Assembly: GCA_910588125.1 (NCBI GenBank)
Contig: CAJUPI010000008.1
Span: forward strand, 1-64,000
Reading direction: 5' to 3'
Source of the DNA: an uncultured Lachnospiraceae bacterium
Lineage (GTDB): Bacteria; Bacillota; Clostridia; Lachnospirales; Lachnospiraceae
DNA length: 64,000 nt
The translations under genes were made by a program, and so were the position numbers. Within the stretch, counting starts at the first letter, position 1; every line of letters begins with the position of its first letter. Under the pieces are notes generated by a model, which saw nothing but the letters and a program-made list of their open reading frames with translations, did not search any database and was not told where the DNA came from. Of the stretch, positions 26,229-35,430 are shown piece after piece.

Positions 26229-27476
26229 CTATCGATAATTTTCCAAAATCGATCGGCGCAGCAAATCCAGCGCCCGCACCACTGCCATTTCCCGCACTTT
26301 TTCCCGGTTTCCCTTAAACTGGTACTTCTTTACATTAACTTTATCCTTCACATACGTGGCAATATAGACCAGGCCAACTGGTTTCTCCTCAGTGCCGCCC
26401 TCCGGACCCGCAATTCCAGTCACTGCCACACAAGCATCACAATCGGCGGCGAATGCCCCGCCGATAGCCATCTCCCGTGCCGTCTCCGGACTGACCGCCC
26501 CATATTTTTTCAGCGTACTTTTGCTGACATCGAGATACTTCCTCTTTGCCTTATTCGCATAGGTAATAAATCCTTCCCGAAACACCTCCGAGGCTCCCGG
26601 CACGTTGACCAATCGTCCTGCCAACAGACCACCGGTACAGGATTCCGCCGTGGTCACGGTCAATTCATACTTTTGAAGCAATTTTACCACAGCCATTTCC
26701 AGGGTTTCTTCCTCCCGGACAGCATATATGTTATCACCAAAACGGCCTTTTATCTCTTTTACCACTGGTTTCACCAGCCGCTTGGCCTCCTCCTCGCTTT
26801 TTGCACGGGCTGTCACCCGCAAATGCACCTCTCCGGTCTTGGCATAGGTGGCAATGGTGGGATTTGTCTGCCTGTCGATCAAATCCAGAAGCTCTGCTTC
26901 TACCTGGCTCTCTCCCACACCACAGATCTTTATCATCTGGGAACGCAAAACCTCCGGCTGCTTCTTTTTCAGATAAGGAAACACCTGTTCCTGAAACAGT
27001 GGTATCAATTCCGCTGGCGGGCCTGGCAACAAAACCACCATCTTTCCGTTCTTTTCCAAAATCAGCCCCGGCGCCGTACCGTTATGATTATCCAACACGA
27101 TCGCGCCCTCCGGAACCTGAGCCTGCTTCCAGTTATTGTCCGGGATCTTCTTGAAGATACCATTTTTCAGATAATTTTCAATACGCTTGCGGGTATGGGG
27201 ATCTTCCCTCAGCGGCATCTCCATCACTTCGGCACACGCCTCTTTTGTCAGATCATCCTCCGTAGGCCCCAGCCCGCCGGTCAGAATCACTACGTCAGAA
27301 CGTCCCAGCGCCGTGCGTATTACTTCAATCAGCCTTTCACGGTTATCGCCCACCACTACCTGATGAAACATAGACAATCCCAGACGCGCGCACTGTTCCG
27401 CCAGATATTGTGTATTGGTATTGACAATATTACCCAATAAAAGCTCTGTTCCCACAGAAACCAGCTCTACTATCAT
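26229..27476 (-). CDS. cinA: CinA, nicotinamide-nucleotide amidase / competence-damage protein
   Basis: A 415-residue two-domain CinA. The N-terminal MoCF-like domain starts ELVSVGTELLLGNIVNTN and carries TGGLGPTEDDLTKEA. The C-terminal domain carries TAESCTGGLLAGRL and AVTGIAGPEGGTEEKPVG, the amidase region that converts NMN to nicotinate mononucleotide. Its start overlaps the region just after the pgsA stop. In many Firmicutes pgsA-cinA-recA are adjacent; here recA does not follow. Confidence 0.97.
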   Translation of the reverse strand: MIVELVSVGTELLLGNIVNTNTQYLAEQCARLGLSMFHQVVVGDNRERLIEVIRTALGRSDVVILTGGLGPTEDDLTKEACAEVMEMPLREDPHTRKRIENYLKNGIFKKIPDNNWKQAQVPEGAIVLDNHNGTAPGLILEKNGKMVVLLPGPPAELIPLFQEQVFPYLKKKQPEVLRSQMIKICGVGESQVEAELLDLIDRQTNPTIATYAKTGEVHLRVTARAKSEEEAKRLVKPVVKEIKGRFGDNIYAVREEETLEMAVVKLLQKYELTVTTAESCTGGLLAGRLVNVPGASEVFREGFITYANKAKRKYLDVSKSTLKKYGAVSPETAREMAIGGAFAADCDACVAVTGIAGPEGGTEEKPVGLVYIATYVKDKVNVKKYQFKGNREKVREMAVVRALDLLRRSILENYR

Positions 27477-27478
27477 CC

Positions 27479-28021
27479 CTACATCCTTCCTTCCGTAAGC
27501 ACCTTATGGTTTTTCATAATGTAATCCGCCAGTGATACAATGGTCAGAATCAACGCAATCCAGGTACAGGCTTCTGTCAAAAGCCAAAGCACAGGCAGAT
27601 TCACAATCATCAAAATCACGGCTATCATCTGAAATGTCGTCTTAAATTTTCCCCAATAACTGGCAGCGATGACAATCCCCTGTTCCGCTGCTACCAGCCG
27701 GAAACCGCTGATAATAAACTCCCGGCTGACAATAAGGATCACCATCCAGGCAGGCAGCTGCCCCAGCTCCACCAGACAGATGAGCGCAGAGCACACCAAA
27801 AGCTTATCCGCCAACGGATCCATAAACTTTCCGAAATTCGTCACCAGATTATATTTTCTGGCTATTTTTCCATCCAGCATATCCGTCAGGCTGGCCACAA
27901 TAAAAATCGCCGCCGCCAGATATCGCAACAGGCTCACCGTACCGCCAAACATCATCAATGACAATACAAAAAAAGGGATTAAAACCACCCGTAATACTGT
28001 AAGCTTATTTGGCAAATTCAT
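27479..28021 (-). CDS. pgsA: CDP-diacylglycerol-glycerol-3-phosphate 3-phosphatidyltransferase
   Basis: A 180-residue membrane enzyme making phosphatidylglycerol phosphate, the first committed step of anionic phospholipid synthesis. The CDP-alcohol phosphatidyltransferase motif is complete: D-M-L-D-G-K-I-A-R then G-K-F-M-D-P-L-A-D (residues about 47-71). Four to five membrane segments. It overlaps the end of rimO by 17 bases and precedes cinA by two bases. Confidence 0.97.
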   Translation of the reverse strand: MNLPNKLTVLRVVLIPFFVLSLMMFGGTVSLLRYLAAAIFIVASLTDMLDGKIARKYNLVTNFGKFMDPLADKLLVCSALICLVELGQLPAWMVILIVSREFIISGFRLVAAEQGIVIAASYWGKFKTTFQMIAVILMIVNLPVLWLLTEACTWIALILTIVSLADYIMKNHKVLTEGRM

Positions 28022-29366
28022 CGTATACCTCCCCTATCAAATCGTATTCCGCTGCACCAGTCACCCGGACCCGCACAAAATCACCGGACATGAAAAGCTC
28101 TCCACTGTTGACAAACAAATATCCGTCTACGCCTGGCGCATCCATGTAAGTTCTGGCCACATAAGCCGGTTCGTCCGCCACCTTGCCCTCAATCATAACA
28201 TCTAATATCCGTCCCACCATAGCCTCTGACTTTTCAAAGGCAATCTCCTGCTGTAACTCCATCACCTCTTCGCGTCTCTCAGCCTTGAGCTCTTCCGGAA
28301 TCTGATCGGCAAAACCAGCCGCCGGCGTATCCTCCTCCGCCGAATAAGCAAACACTCCCAACCTTTCAAATTCCATCTCATCGACAAACGCCAACAGCTC
28401 TTCGTGATCTTCTGACGTCTCTCCCGGAAAGCCGGAGATCAGCGTCGTCCGCAAGGCAATATCCGGAATTTCCCTCCTCAGCTTCTCCACAATCTGACGG
28501 ATTTTTGCCTGATCGGTCCGCCGCCCCATCCGGCGTAAAATATCATCACTGGCATGTTGAATCGGAATATCCAGGTAGTGACATATTTTTTCTTCTTTTT
28601 TGATTGTCTCTATCAATTCATCCGTAATCTCTTCCGGATAGCAATACTGAATCCGGATCCAATAAATGCCGGAAATCTTGGCCAACCGGTGAAGAAGCTC
28701 TGGCAATGCCTTTTTCCCATATAAATCTAATCCGTACCGCGTTGTCTCCTGCGCTACCAAAATCAGCTCTTTTACCCCGTTCTTTGCCAGCTGCTCTGCT
28801 TCTGCCACTAAGTGTTCCATAGGGACGCTCCGGTAACTGCCCCGCAGACTAGGAATAATACAATAGGTGCAATGTTTATCGCAGCCCTCCGCAATCTTTA
28901 AAAATGCATAATGTCCGCCCGTTGTAAGGATCCTTCCTGCTTCCGGCTCCGGCAAACGGTCCAGCTTCTCCATACAAACGGGTTTCTCCCAAGTCTCTAG
29001 GTGCTCTCTCTGGCGCTTGTCGGCCTGTTTAAGCACCTCACGGATCCTGTCATACGATGCCGTGCCAAGAAGCCCGTCCACTTCCGGTATCTCTTTTAGT
29101 ATTTCCTGCCGGTAGCGCTGTGCCAGGCATCCGGCCACTAACAAGATCCGGCATTTGCCATCTTCCTTGAGCTGGGCCATCTCCAGGATCGTATGAATGC
29201 TTTCTTCCTTGGCATCACCGATAAAACAGCAGGTGTTGACGATCACCGCTTCCGCCTCCTGCTCATCATCGGTAAAAGTATGTCCGTCCTGGCTCAACAT
29301 CCCTAACATATTCTCGGTATCCACCAGATTCTTATCACATCCAAGTGATATCATCAATATCTTCAT
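28005..29366 (-). CDS. rimO: Ribosomal protein S12 methylthiotransferase RimO
   Basis: A 453-residue radical-SAM enzyme that adds a methylthio group to an Asp of ribosomal protein S12. The N-terminal UPF0004 domain starts MKILMISLGCDKNLVDTENM with three cluster cysteines. The radical-SAM motif is CDKHCTYCIIP, and a TRAM domain ends the protein. ATG 29366 was chosen because AAGGAG precedes it and the family start matches; the frame upstream of it contains a hairpin instead. It overlaps pgsA. Confidence 0.97.
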   Translation of the reverse strand: MKILMISLGCDKNLVDTENMLGMLSQDGHTFTDDEQEAEAVIVNTCCFIGDAKEESIHTILEMAQLKEDGKCRILLVAGCLAQRYRQEILKEIPEVDGLLGTASYDRIREVLKQADKRQREHLETWEKPVCMEKLDRLPEPEAGRILTTGGHYAFLKIAEGCDKHCTYCIIPSLRGSYRSVPMEHLVAEAEQLAKNGVKELILVAQETTRYGLDLYGKKALPELLHRLAKISGIYWIRIQYCYPEEITDELIETIKKEEKICHYLDIPIQHASDDILRRMGRRTDQAKIRQIVEKLRREIPDIALRTTLISGFPGETSEDHEELLAFVDEMEFERLGVFAYSAEEDTPAAGFADQIPEELKAERREEVMELQQEIAFEKSEAMVGRILDVMIEGKVADEPAYVARTYMDAPGVDGYLFVNSGELFMSGDFVRVRVTGAAEYDLIGEVYDEFAK

Positions 29367-29386
29367 AATCGGCTCCTTATAAAAGC

Positions 29387-29417
29387 CCGCAAGCCAAGCC
29401 TGGCTCATCGCTCGCGG
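29387..29417 (-). terminator. Attenuator-like hairpin between rpoZ and rimO
   Basis: Minus strand stem CCGCGAGC/GCTTGCGG with an inner AGCC/GGCT pair, followed by GCTTTTAT and then directly by the rimO ribosome binding site. It may partly terminate or process the operon transcript. Confidence 0.4.
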
Positions 29418-29469
29418 AAATGAAGAAAAGCCATCTCTGTCACATTTCTCTGAGACGGCCTCCCTCCGG

Positions 29470-29748
29470 TTATTCTTCTTTTTTCTCGTCGCTTGCTGCC
29501 GGTGATTCTTCTTCCTCTTCCAAATCCCCGATTATCTTCACTCTGCCGTCATAAATCTCCTGAATCGCTTCCGACAACGGCTTCTTTCCTGCATCGCCCG
29601 ACAGCGGATCCGCCTCCTCTATCAATTGGCGGGCCCGCTTGGCAGAAGCTAGAACAATCGAATAACGGCTCTGTACTACCGGCTGCTCCCCCGGCTCTAC
29701 CCCGCTGTTTACTACATTAATCAAATCTGCATAGGATGGATGTAACAT
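29470..29748 (-). CDS. rpoZ: RNA polymerase omega subunit
   Basis: A 92-residue RpoZ. MLHPSYADLINVVN begins the clostridial form, and SRYSIVLASAKRARQLIEEA is the conserved helix that clamps the beta-prime subunit. The tail is acidic. ATG 29748 follows AAAGGAG. It lies only 51 bases after yicC, whereas Bacillus has remA and gmk between them, so those two genes have been lost from or moved out of this position. Confidence 0.95.
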   Translation of the reverse strand: MLHPSYADLINVVNSGVEPGEQPVVQSRYSIVLASAKRARQLIEEADPLSGDAGKKPLSEAIQEIYDGRVKIIGDLEEEEESPAASDEKKEE

Positions 29749-29799
29749 AAGATCTCCTTTCCCAATCGGTTCTTTTCCTGTTGCTCTTTTCGATATCAA

Positions 29800-30678
29800 C
29801 TATTCAATATTTTGAATCTGTTCGCGTACCTTCTCAATCTCGGTTTTTAGTGCAATAGCCTTGTCCGTAATCTCCAAATCCCCGGATTTGCTCAAAATCG
29901 TATTGGCTTCCCGGTTCATCTCCTGAGCGATGAAATCCAGCTTTCGGCCTACACTCCCGCCGGCATTCAGCTCCTTTCTGGTAGCTTCCATATGGCTCCG
30001 GAGACGTACAAGCTCCTCATCCACACAGATCTTATCCGCATAGAGCGTCACCTCCGCCACAATCCGGTTCTCATCGATCAAACTGTTCTCCAAAAGCTCT
30101 TTTACTTTATCCTCCAGCCGGGAACGATATTCCGCCAACACAAGGGGAAACCGCCCTTCGATAAACTCGACAAGGCTTTCCATATAATCCAGCTTGCCCA
30201 GCAAATCCGCTTTCAGCTGCTCTCCTTCCTGAATCCGGGAATCCACAAACTTCCTGGCCGCCTCTTCCACTGCCTTTGCAAGCAGCTGCCATATCTGCTC
30301 TTCATCCTCCGGCACCTGCTCCATAGACAGCACCTCCGGCATCTGTGCCAGCATCGACACCTTTACATCATTGTCGATTCCAAACTGCCGCTGCATCTTC
30401 ACAAAATAATCCATATACTCGGACGCCAGCGTTCCATTATACTTTAAGCATAGCTTCTCTTCTGTATAATCCTCATAGCTGATAAAGATATCGACCTTTC
30501 CACGCTGGATGTAATTCTTCAAAAGACTGCGGATCCCGGCCTCAAAATAATTAAATTTTTTAGGCATCTTAATGCTTAAGTCCAGATAGCGATGATTCAC
30601 AGCCTTCATTTCTGCCGTTATTTTGTGTTCCGGCGTGACAGCCTCAAAACGGCCAAAACCGGTCATGCTTCTTATCAT
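29800..30678 (-). CDS. yicC: YicC/YloC family endoribonuclease
   Basis: A 292-residue protein of the YicC family, recently recognised as endoribonucleases. The start MIRSMTGFGRFEA, the NHRYLDLSIKMP block and the C-terminal GRKLDFIAQEMNREANTILSKS are the defining conserved regions. First gene of the long minus-strand operon running to the 45-residue membrane protein, with its own consensus-like promoter about 45 bases upstream. Confidence 0.96.
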   Translation of the reverse strand: MIRSMTGFGRFEAVTPEHKITAEMKAVNHRYLDLSIKMPKKFNYFEAGIRSLLKNYIQRGKVDIFISYEDYTEEKLCLKYNGTLASEYMDYFVKMQRQFGIDNDVKVSMLAQMPEVLSMEQVPEDEEQIWQLLAKAVEEAARKFVDSRIQEGEQLKADLLGKLDYMESLVEFIEGRFPLVLAEYRSRLEDKVKELLENSLIDENRIVAEVTLYADKICVDEELVRLRSHMEATRKELNAGGSVGRKLDFIAQEMNREANTILSKSGDLEITDKAIALKTEIEKVREQIQNIE

Positions 30679-30723
30679 CTGAATTGTATACTCCTTTTAT
30701 TTAAAATAAGTGCTCCGTTTTCC

Positions 30724-30752
30724 ATTATAATTCATCTGGAAAAACAAGTCAA
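30724..30752 (-). promoter_or_regulatory. Promoter of the yicC-rpoZ-rimO operon
   Basis: -35 TTGACT (30747-30752), 17-base spacer, perfect -10 TATAAT (30724-30729). Confidence 0.7.
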
Positions 30753-30754
30753 CT

Positions 30755-30806
30755 AAAACGCCCTAAAAGGGTAGCGTTTTATAAGAAAAACATCTTATGT
30801 TTTCTT
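30755..30806. repeat. Two tandem palindromes between divergent promoters
   Basis: First: AAAACG/CGTTTT (30755-30760, 30775-30780) around CCCT/AGGG. Second: AAGAAAAACAT/ATGTTTTCTT (30783-30793, 30797-30806), whose right arm touches the -35 of the DUF1576 promoter. They may be operators; no regulator is adjacent. Confidence 0.45.
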
Positions 30807-30833
30807 GAAATTCCGGTTGGCAGATGATATACT
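30805..30833 (+). promoter_or_regulatory. Promoter of the DUF1576 gene
   Basis: -35 TTGAAA (30805-30810), 17-base spacer, -10 TATACT (30828-30833), about 35 bases before the chosen start. Confidence 0.6.
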
Positions 30834-30867
30834 TTTTACAGTGCAAAAATTGTTGGGGGATTGTATC

Positions 30868-32409
30868 ATGAGGCAGAAGACATATGATAACAGCCAAATT
30901 ATCGACGGAATCGCTCTAGGCTTTTCGCTTTTTTTCCTGATTTCTTCACTGGCTGCGGCGCTTTATACCGGTGAATGGGGCCATGTTTTTTTGAACTGGT
31001 ATCAGATTATGATTTCGCCCTGTCCGCTCGTTACCGATTATCTGGAGATTGGCGGCCTGGCCAGTGCCATGCTCAATGCCGGCGCCTGCGGAATGGCCTG
31101 TTTTTTGTTTATGCATTTTTTGGAGGGAGAATCCCGGGCCAATACCATGGCCGGGTATTTTCTGGTGATCGCCCACTGCTTTTACGGGCTGAATTTTTTT
31201 AACATGTGGCCCTGTTTTCTGGCGCCATTTCTTTATCTGCGCCAAAAAAAACTGGATTTTAAAAGCAATCTCCATGTCTGCATGTTTGCCACTTCTTTCA
31301 GCCCTTTTATCAGTGAACTGCTGTTTCGTTATACCCAACGCGGCAGCTTTATCTTCGGACGGGTACAGCTAAATTCCTCCGGTATCGCTCTGACCCTGCT
31401 TTTCAGCCTGATGATTGGTTTTGTCATCCCGGCCATCCTGCCAGGCGCCCATGCCTGGCACAAAGGCTATAATCTCTATAATGGCGGATTGGCTTTTGGG
31501 CTGTTTGGCTTTTTTCTGTTCAATTTCCTGTTCCGTACTATGGGGCTCTCCCCTCACCAGCCTATCTCCCATATCAATCCGATTTATGAAGCGTTCGGAA
31601 GATCCTATCGGTTTTATGCCAACATATTTTTTATTATTTTATTTACTGTCTGCATCTGGATTGGCTATTTTCTCAATGGCAAATCTTTTCACGGCTATTC
31701 TCAATTAATGCGGGATACCGGACATGCCAGTGACTTTTCCGAAAAATACGGAATGCCTGTCTGCCTGATAAACATTGGCTGTGAAGGCTTTTTGTTTCTT
31801 TTGTATATTAATCTGGCCATCCTGTTTACCAAAGGTGTCGGCTTCACCGGGCCTACGATTGGCGTGGTACTGGCCTCCCTGACCTTTACTGCCATGGGAC
31901 AACATCCGAAAAATGTCTGGCCTATCCTGATTGGCTATCAGGCCTTGTATTTTCTCACAATGTATCTCTGCTTCATCGACGGAAGACAGCTCTCCTGGTC
32001 TTTGTCCACCCAGGCTTATATTAACGGCGTCGCATTTGCCACCGGGCTCTGCCCTATTGTCGGCCGTTATGGGATTCGAGCCGGTATCCTGGCGGGATTT
32101 ATGTGCGCTTCTATGTGTACAGCCACCAGCGCCCTCCATGGTGGCTTTGTTCTCTACAACGGCGGACTGACCACCGGCATCACCGCTTTGATTTTGCTGC
32201 CGATTTTAGAACACTATCTGCCCCAGGCCCGTGAAGAGATCAAGTCGCAGGCGGCAAATCTTCAGGCCATGATCGCCCTTGTAGATGACCTTACCCAGGA
32301 AGTCCGCCACGCTCACAATGAGATCAATTTCGGAGAATTTGAGCCGCCGGCTCCTGCTTTTCCCCCAAAAGAAAATCCCTCCCATAACAATGAGGACTAT
32401 ACCGGTTGA
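30868..32409 (+). CDS. DUF1576 multi-pass membrane protein
   Basis: A 513-residue integral membrane protein of the DUF1576 family with about twelve membrane segments. It ends in a hydrophilic C-terminal tail from about residue 450 containing a short helical stretch and a Pro-rich end. Repeated glycine-rich motifs (YNGGLAFGLFGF and YNGGLTTGITAL) in the two halves hint at an internal duplication, as in many transporters. ATG 30868 was chosen: it follows GGGGGATT and the promoter leaves no room for the longer frame. No transport substrate is known for the family. The gene stands alone and converges on rsmF, overlapping its end by 13 bases. Confidence 0.85.
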   Translation: MRQKTYDNSQIIDGIALGFSLFFLISSLAAALYTGEWGHVFLNWYQIMISPCPLVTDYLEIGGLASAMLNAGACGMACFLFMHFLEGESRANTMAGYFLVIAHCFYGLNFFNMWPCFLAPFLYLRQKKLDFKSNLHVCMFATSFSPFISELLFRYTQRGSFIFGRVQLNSSGIALTLLFSLMIGFVIPAILPGAHAWHKGYNLYNGGLAFGLFGFFLFNFLFRTMGLSPHQPISHINPIYEAFGRSYRFYANIFFIILFTVCIWIGYFLNGKSFHGYSQLMRDTGHASDFSEKYGMPVCLINIGCEGFLFLLYINLAILFTKGVGFTGPTIGVVLASLTFTAMGQHPKNVWPILIGYQALYFLTMYLCFIDGRQLSWSLSTQAYINGVAFATGLCPIVGRYGIRAGILAGFMCASMCTATSALHGGFVLYNGGLTTGITALILLPILEHYLPQAREEIKSQAANLQAMIALVDDLTQEVRHAHNEINFGEFEPPAPAFPPKENPSHNNEDYTG

Positions 32410-33794
32410 AGCCCCTGCGTCCGGAGTCCTTTCGGATAATGATTTTTTATAACTCCTCCAGTGGCTTTTCCCCAGCCCAGCGGGTACTCATCAATGCAGA
32501 TAAGGATCCATCCTTTTTGTCCGGCTTTTGCCGGCAGCGTCTTCCCCGCCAGATATTCCTCTGCTTCTTTACCGTCGATTTCCAGACAACGCTTTCTTTT
32601 TACCAGGCGGGCATCCAATGCCAATGCCAGCGCATGCGCAGGTTCAAAACGGTTCTTTTTCAAGGTTCCCAAATGAAGTCCCGGCCGCAGCACGCGCAGG
32701 CCGGCCAGCGCTGGCATGGCTTCGGGGAGCAGATATATCTGATCCCCGAACAGGCTCAGTCTGTCCTCCCACCCTTCTGGCAAAACCGGCTCCGGCAAAT
32801 CAAAAGTATCCTGCAAAAATTCTTGTAAAAGCAGCAGGCCGGCCTTATCCTTCCAACCCTTCCTTTTCTCCCTCTTCCGGTTCGCTGTTTTTTTGCCTTC
32901 GTTTTTTTTGTCTGCTGTTTTTTCCAGTAACGCTAAAAAATGGCCCTCTCCTTCTACCCGGTGAGGCCAGATCCGAAACATGGCAGCCGTTCCAGGCAAC
33001 TGCACTACTAAAAACTCTGGATGCCGTTCCAAAAACCGGGCAATCTGCTCTTCGTCCTCTTCTCTGGAAAAGGTACAGGTAGAATACACCATCCGCCCTC
33101 CCGGCCGCAAAAGCCTGGCTCCATTATCCAGAATCTCCCTCTGTCTTTTGGCACACAGCCGTACATTATCTTCGCTCCACTCCATCCTTGCCTGCTCGTC
33201 CTTACGGAACATTCCCTCTCCGGAACATGGGGCATCGATCACAATCCGGTCAAAAAACTCCGGTAGGCATTCTGCCAGATGGCCGGAATCTTCGTTCGTT
33301 ACCACCCCGTTATAGATTCCCATCCGCTCCACATTCCGGGACAGAATCTTCGCCCTTGCCGGGTGGATCTCATTGCTGAATAACAAGCCTTTTCCCCGCA
33401 GGCGATCGGCGATATGTGTTGTCTTTCCCCCTGGTGCCGCGCACAAATCCAGAATCCGCTCTCCTGGCTGCGGCGCCAAAAGCTCCACCACTGCCATGGC
33501 ACTTGGCTCTTGAATATAATACACCCCGGCTTCATGCAGCGGATGCCGGCCCGGCCTGGTGTCCGGCCGGTAGTAAAAGCCTTCCCGACACCAGGGAACG
33601 GGCCGTAAGCCGAACCGCTCCTTATTCTGTCCATATAGCTGTGCTATCTCCCCTTTGCGGGTATTCAGACGCAGTCCATGCACCCTGTCTGCCTGATAGC
33701 TGTGCAGAAATGCCTCATATTCTTCTCCCAGAAGCATCTCCATCTTTCTCAAAAAGGCTTCCGGCAATGCAGCAGAAGTATGCCCCTCTCTCAT
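32397..33794 (-). CDS. RsmF/NOL1-NOP2-Sun family rRNA cytosine-C5 methyltransferase
   Basis: A 465-residue SAM-dependent RNA m5C methyltransferase. The core has LDLCAAPGGKTTHIA (SAM binding), VIDAPCSGEGMFRKD (motif IV Cys) and MVYSTCTFSREEDEEQ (motif VI catalytic Cys). A basic spacer (Lys/Arg-rich, about residues 285-310) and a C-terminal RNA-binding region resembling the RsmF PUA-like/RsmF_methylt_CI part follow. Likely target is 16S rRNA in the decoding region. Upstream lies the HerA-like ATPase gene, 12 bases away. Confidence 0.93.
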   Translation of the reverse strand: MREGHTSAALPEAFLRKMEMLLGEEYEAFLHSYQADRVHGLRLNTRKGEIAQLYGQNKERFGLRPVPWCREGFYYRPDTRPGRHPLHEAGVYYIQEPSAMAVVELLAPQPGERILDLCAAPGGKTTHIADRLRGKGLLFSNEIHPARAKILSRNVERMGIYNGVVTNEDSGHLAECLPEFFDRIVIDAPCSGEGMFRKDEQARMEWSEDNVRLCAKRQREILDNGARLLRPGGRMVYSTCTFSREEDEEQIARFLERHPEFLVVQLPGTAAMFRIWPHRVEGEGHFLALLEKTADKKNEGKKTANRKREKRKGWKDKAGLLLLQEFLQDTFDLPEPVLPEGWEDRLSLFGDQIYLLPEAMPALAGLRVLRPGLHLGTLKKNRFEPAHALALALDARLVKRKRCLEIDGKEAEEYLAGKTLPAKAGQKGWILICIDEYPLGWGKATGGVIKNHYPKGLRTQGLQPV

Positions 33795-33806
33795 CTCATC
33801 TCCATC

Positions 33807-35405
33807 CTATCTGCCAAACAGAGTTCCCAAAATTCCTCTTCCGATACTTGCGCCCAAATTTCCGCCCAATTTTTTGCCAAAGTTTCCTCCTACGGATTTG
33901 CCGATTTCATTGCCAATCTCTCTTCCAATCGTACCGGCAGCCGATTTTGCCGCGCCGGTTATCGCCCGTTTCCTGGCTTTTTCTACTGCCTCCTTCTCCT
34001 TTTTTTCTGCTTTGGCCTGCCGTTGCCTTTCTTTTTCCTCTTCCTTTTGAGCTTCTTTCTGTGCCTTTTGTGCCTGCAGCTCCTCCTGTTGGCGCTGGCG
34101 TAACGCCTCCTCTTCTTTCCCCTTTCTCTGGAAAAACTCATAAGCAGAATCCCGGTCAATCATCGTTTCATATTTCATAGCCAGACGGTTGTTTTGGATC
34201 TCTCCCTTTCGTTCTTCCTCCCGGATCGGGCCCATCTGACTCTGGGGCGGCAAAATTCTTCCCCGCTCCACCATGGCAGGAATCCCGTCCTCTTGCAAAA
34301 AGGATACCAATGCCTCACCAATACCTAATTGCTCCAGCACCTCCTTAGTATCAAACGCCGGATTTACCCGGAAAGAATTGGCGGCCGCGCGAATCGCCTT
34401 TTGTTCCGCCGGGGTATAGGCATGAAGCGCATGCTGAATTTTGTTGCCCAGCTGTCCAAGCACTCCATCCGGAATATCCCCCGGACTCTGCGTGATAAAA
34501 TAAATGCCCACTCCTTTGGAACGAATCAGCTTCACCACCTGCTCAATTTTTTGCAGCAATGCTTTCGGCGTCCCCTTAAACAAAAGATGGGCCTCGTCAA
34601 AGAAAAATACCATCCTCGGCCTTTCGCAATCCCCGGTCTCCGGCAGTACCTCAAACAACTCAGACAGCATCCACAGCATAAAGGTAGAATACATCATAGG
34701 ATTATGAATCAGGCTCTCGCTGTGTAAAATATTGATCACTCCTCTGCCCTCGGGATCCATCTGAAACCAGTCATGGATGTCCAAAGCCGGCTCTCCAAAA
34801 AATTGGTCTGCTCCCTGCTCTTCTAATGCCAGCAGGCCCCGCAGAATGCTATTGATGCTTTGACGGGGCAGATTGCCGTACCGCATCCCATACTCTTTGT
34901 TGTTTTCTCCCACATGGTTCAGCATCGCACACAAATCCTTCGTGTCCAGCAATAGCAATCCCTCATCGTCCGCAATCCGAAACACAATGGTCAGAATATC
35001 CTCCTGGGTATCTGTCAAATCCAGCAGCCTGGCCAATAATGTAGGTCCCATCTCACTGATTGTCGTCCGCAACGGCAGCCCCTTTTTCGCGAAAATATCC
35101 CAGAAACACACCGGATATTTCTGATAGGCAAAGGCTTCTGCCGGAACCTTTGTGTCTGCCAGTCTTTTCTGTACCCCCTCCGACGCAGCTCCCGGCCGGC
35201 ACATTCCTGCCAAATCCCCTTTTACATCAGCCAGAAACACGGGCACTCCCGCATCGCTAAAAGACTCTGCCAAAACCTTTAGGGTAACCGTCTTGCCCGT
35301 CCCCGTGGCGCCGGCAATCAAACCATGACGATTTGCCATCTGCGGAAGAATTTCCAACCGCTTTTCTCCTCCTGTTGCCACCCAGATTCGCTTTTCGTAA
35401 AACAT
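33807..35405 (-). CDS. HerA-like ATPase, DUF853 (YjgR) family
   Basis: A 532-residue P-loop ATPase of the FtsK/HerA superfamily. MANRHGLIAGATGTGKTVTL holds Walker A; MVFFFDEAHLLF is Walker B; GVGIYFITQSPGDIPDGVLGQLGNKIQHALHA includes the sensor/arginine region. A long charged coiled coil (about 420-475) and a glycine-rich C-terminus (GNEIGKSVGGNFGKKLGG) follow. ATG 35405 was chosen because AGGAGGAGAAGG precedes it. Relatives in E. coli (YjgR) are of unknown function. It is not next to a NurA nuclease or SIR2 gene. Confidence 0.9.
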   Translation of the reverse strand: MFYEKRIWVATGGEKRLEILPQMANRHGLIAGATGTGKTVTLKVLAESFSDAGVPVFLADVKGDLAGMCRPGAASEGVQKRLADTKVPAEAFAYQKYPVCFWDIFAKKGLPLRTTISEMGPTLLARLLDLTDTQEDILTIVFRIADDEGLLLLDTKDLCAMLNHVGENNKEYGMRYGNLPRQSINSILRGLLALEEQGADQFFGEPALDIHDWFQMDPEGRGVINILHSESLIHNPMMYSTFMLWMLSELFEVLPETGDCERPRMVFFFDEAHLLFKGTPKALLQKIEQVVKLIRSKGVGIYFITQSPGDIPDGVLGQLGNKIQHALHAYTPAEQKAIRAAANSFRVNPAFDTKEVLEQLGIGEALVSFLQEDGIPAMVERGRILPPQSQMGPIREEERKGEIQNNRLAMKYETMIDRDSAYEFFQRKGKEEEALRQRQQEELQAQKAQKEAQKEEEKERQRQAKAEKKEKEAVEKARKRAITGAAKSAAGTIGREIGNEIGKSVGGNFGKKLGGNLGASIGRGILGTLFGR

Positions 35406-35430
35406 CCTTCTCCTCCTGTCATATACATAA

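Noticed and set aside
25947-27440. 497-residue plus-strand open frame opposite cinA
   Set aside because: It is antisense to two well supported genes, has a His/Gln/Cys-rich composition typical of a shadow frame, and has no ribosome binding site.
18089-35405. SIR2 gene and HerA-like ATPase gene as a SIR2-HerA defence pair
   Set aside because: They are about 15 kb apart with housekeeping genes between, and the ATPase is the DUF853/YjgR type, not the defence-associated HerA.
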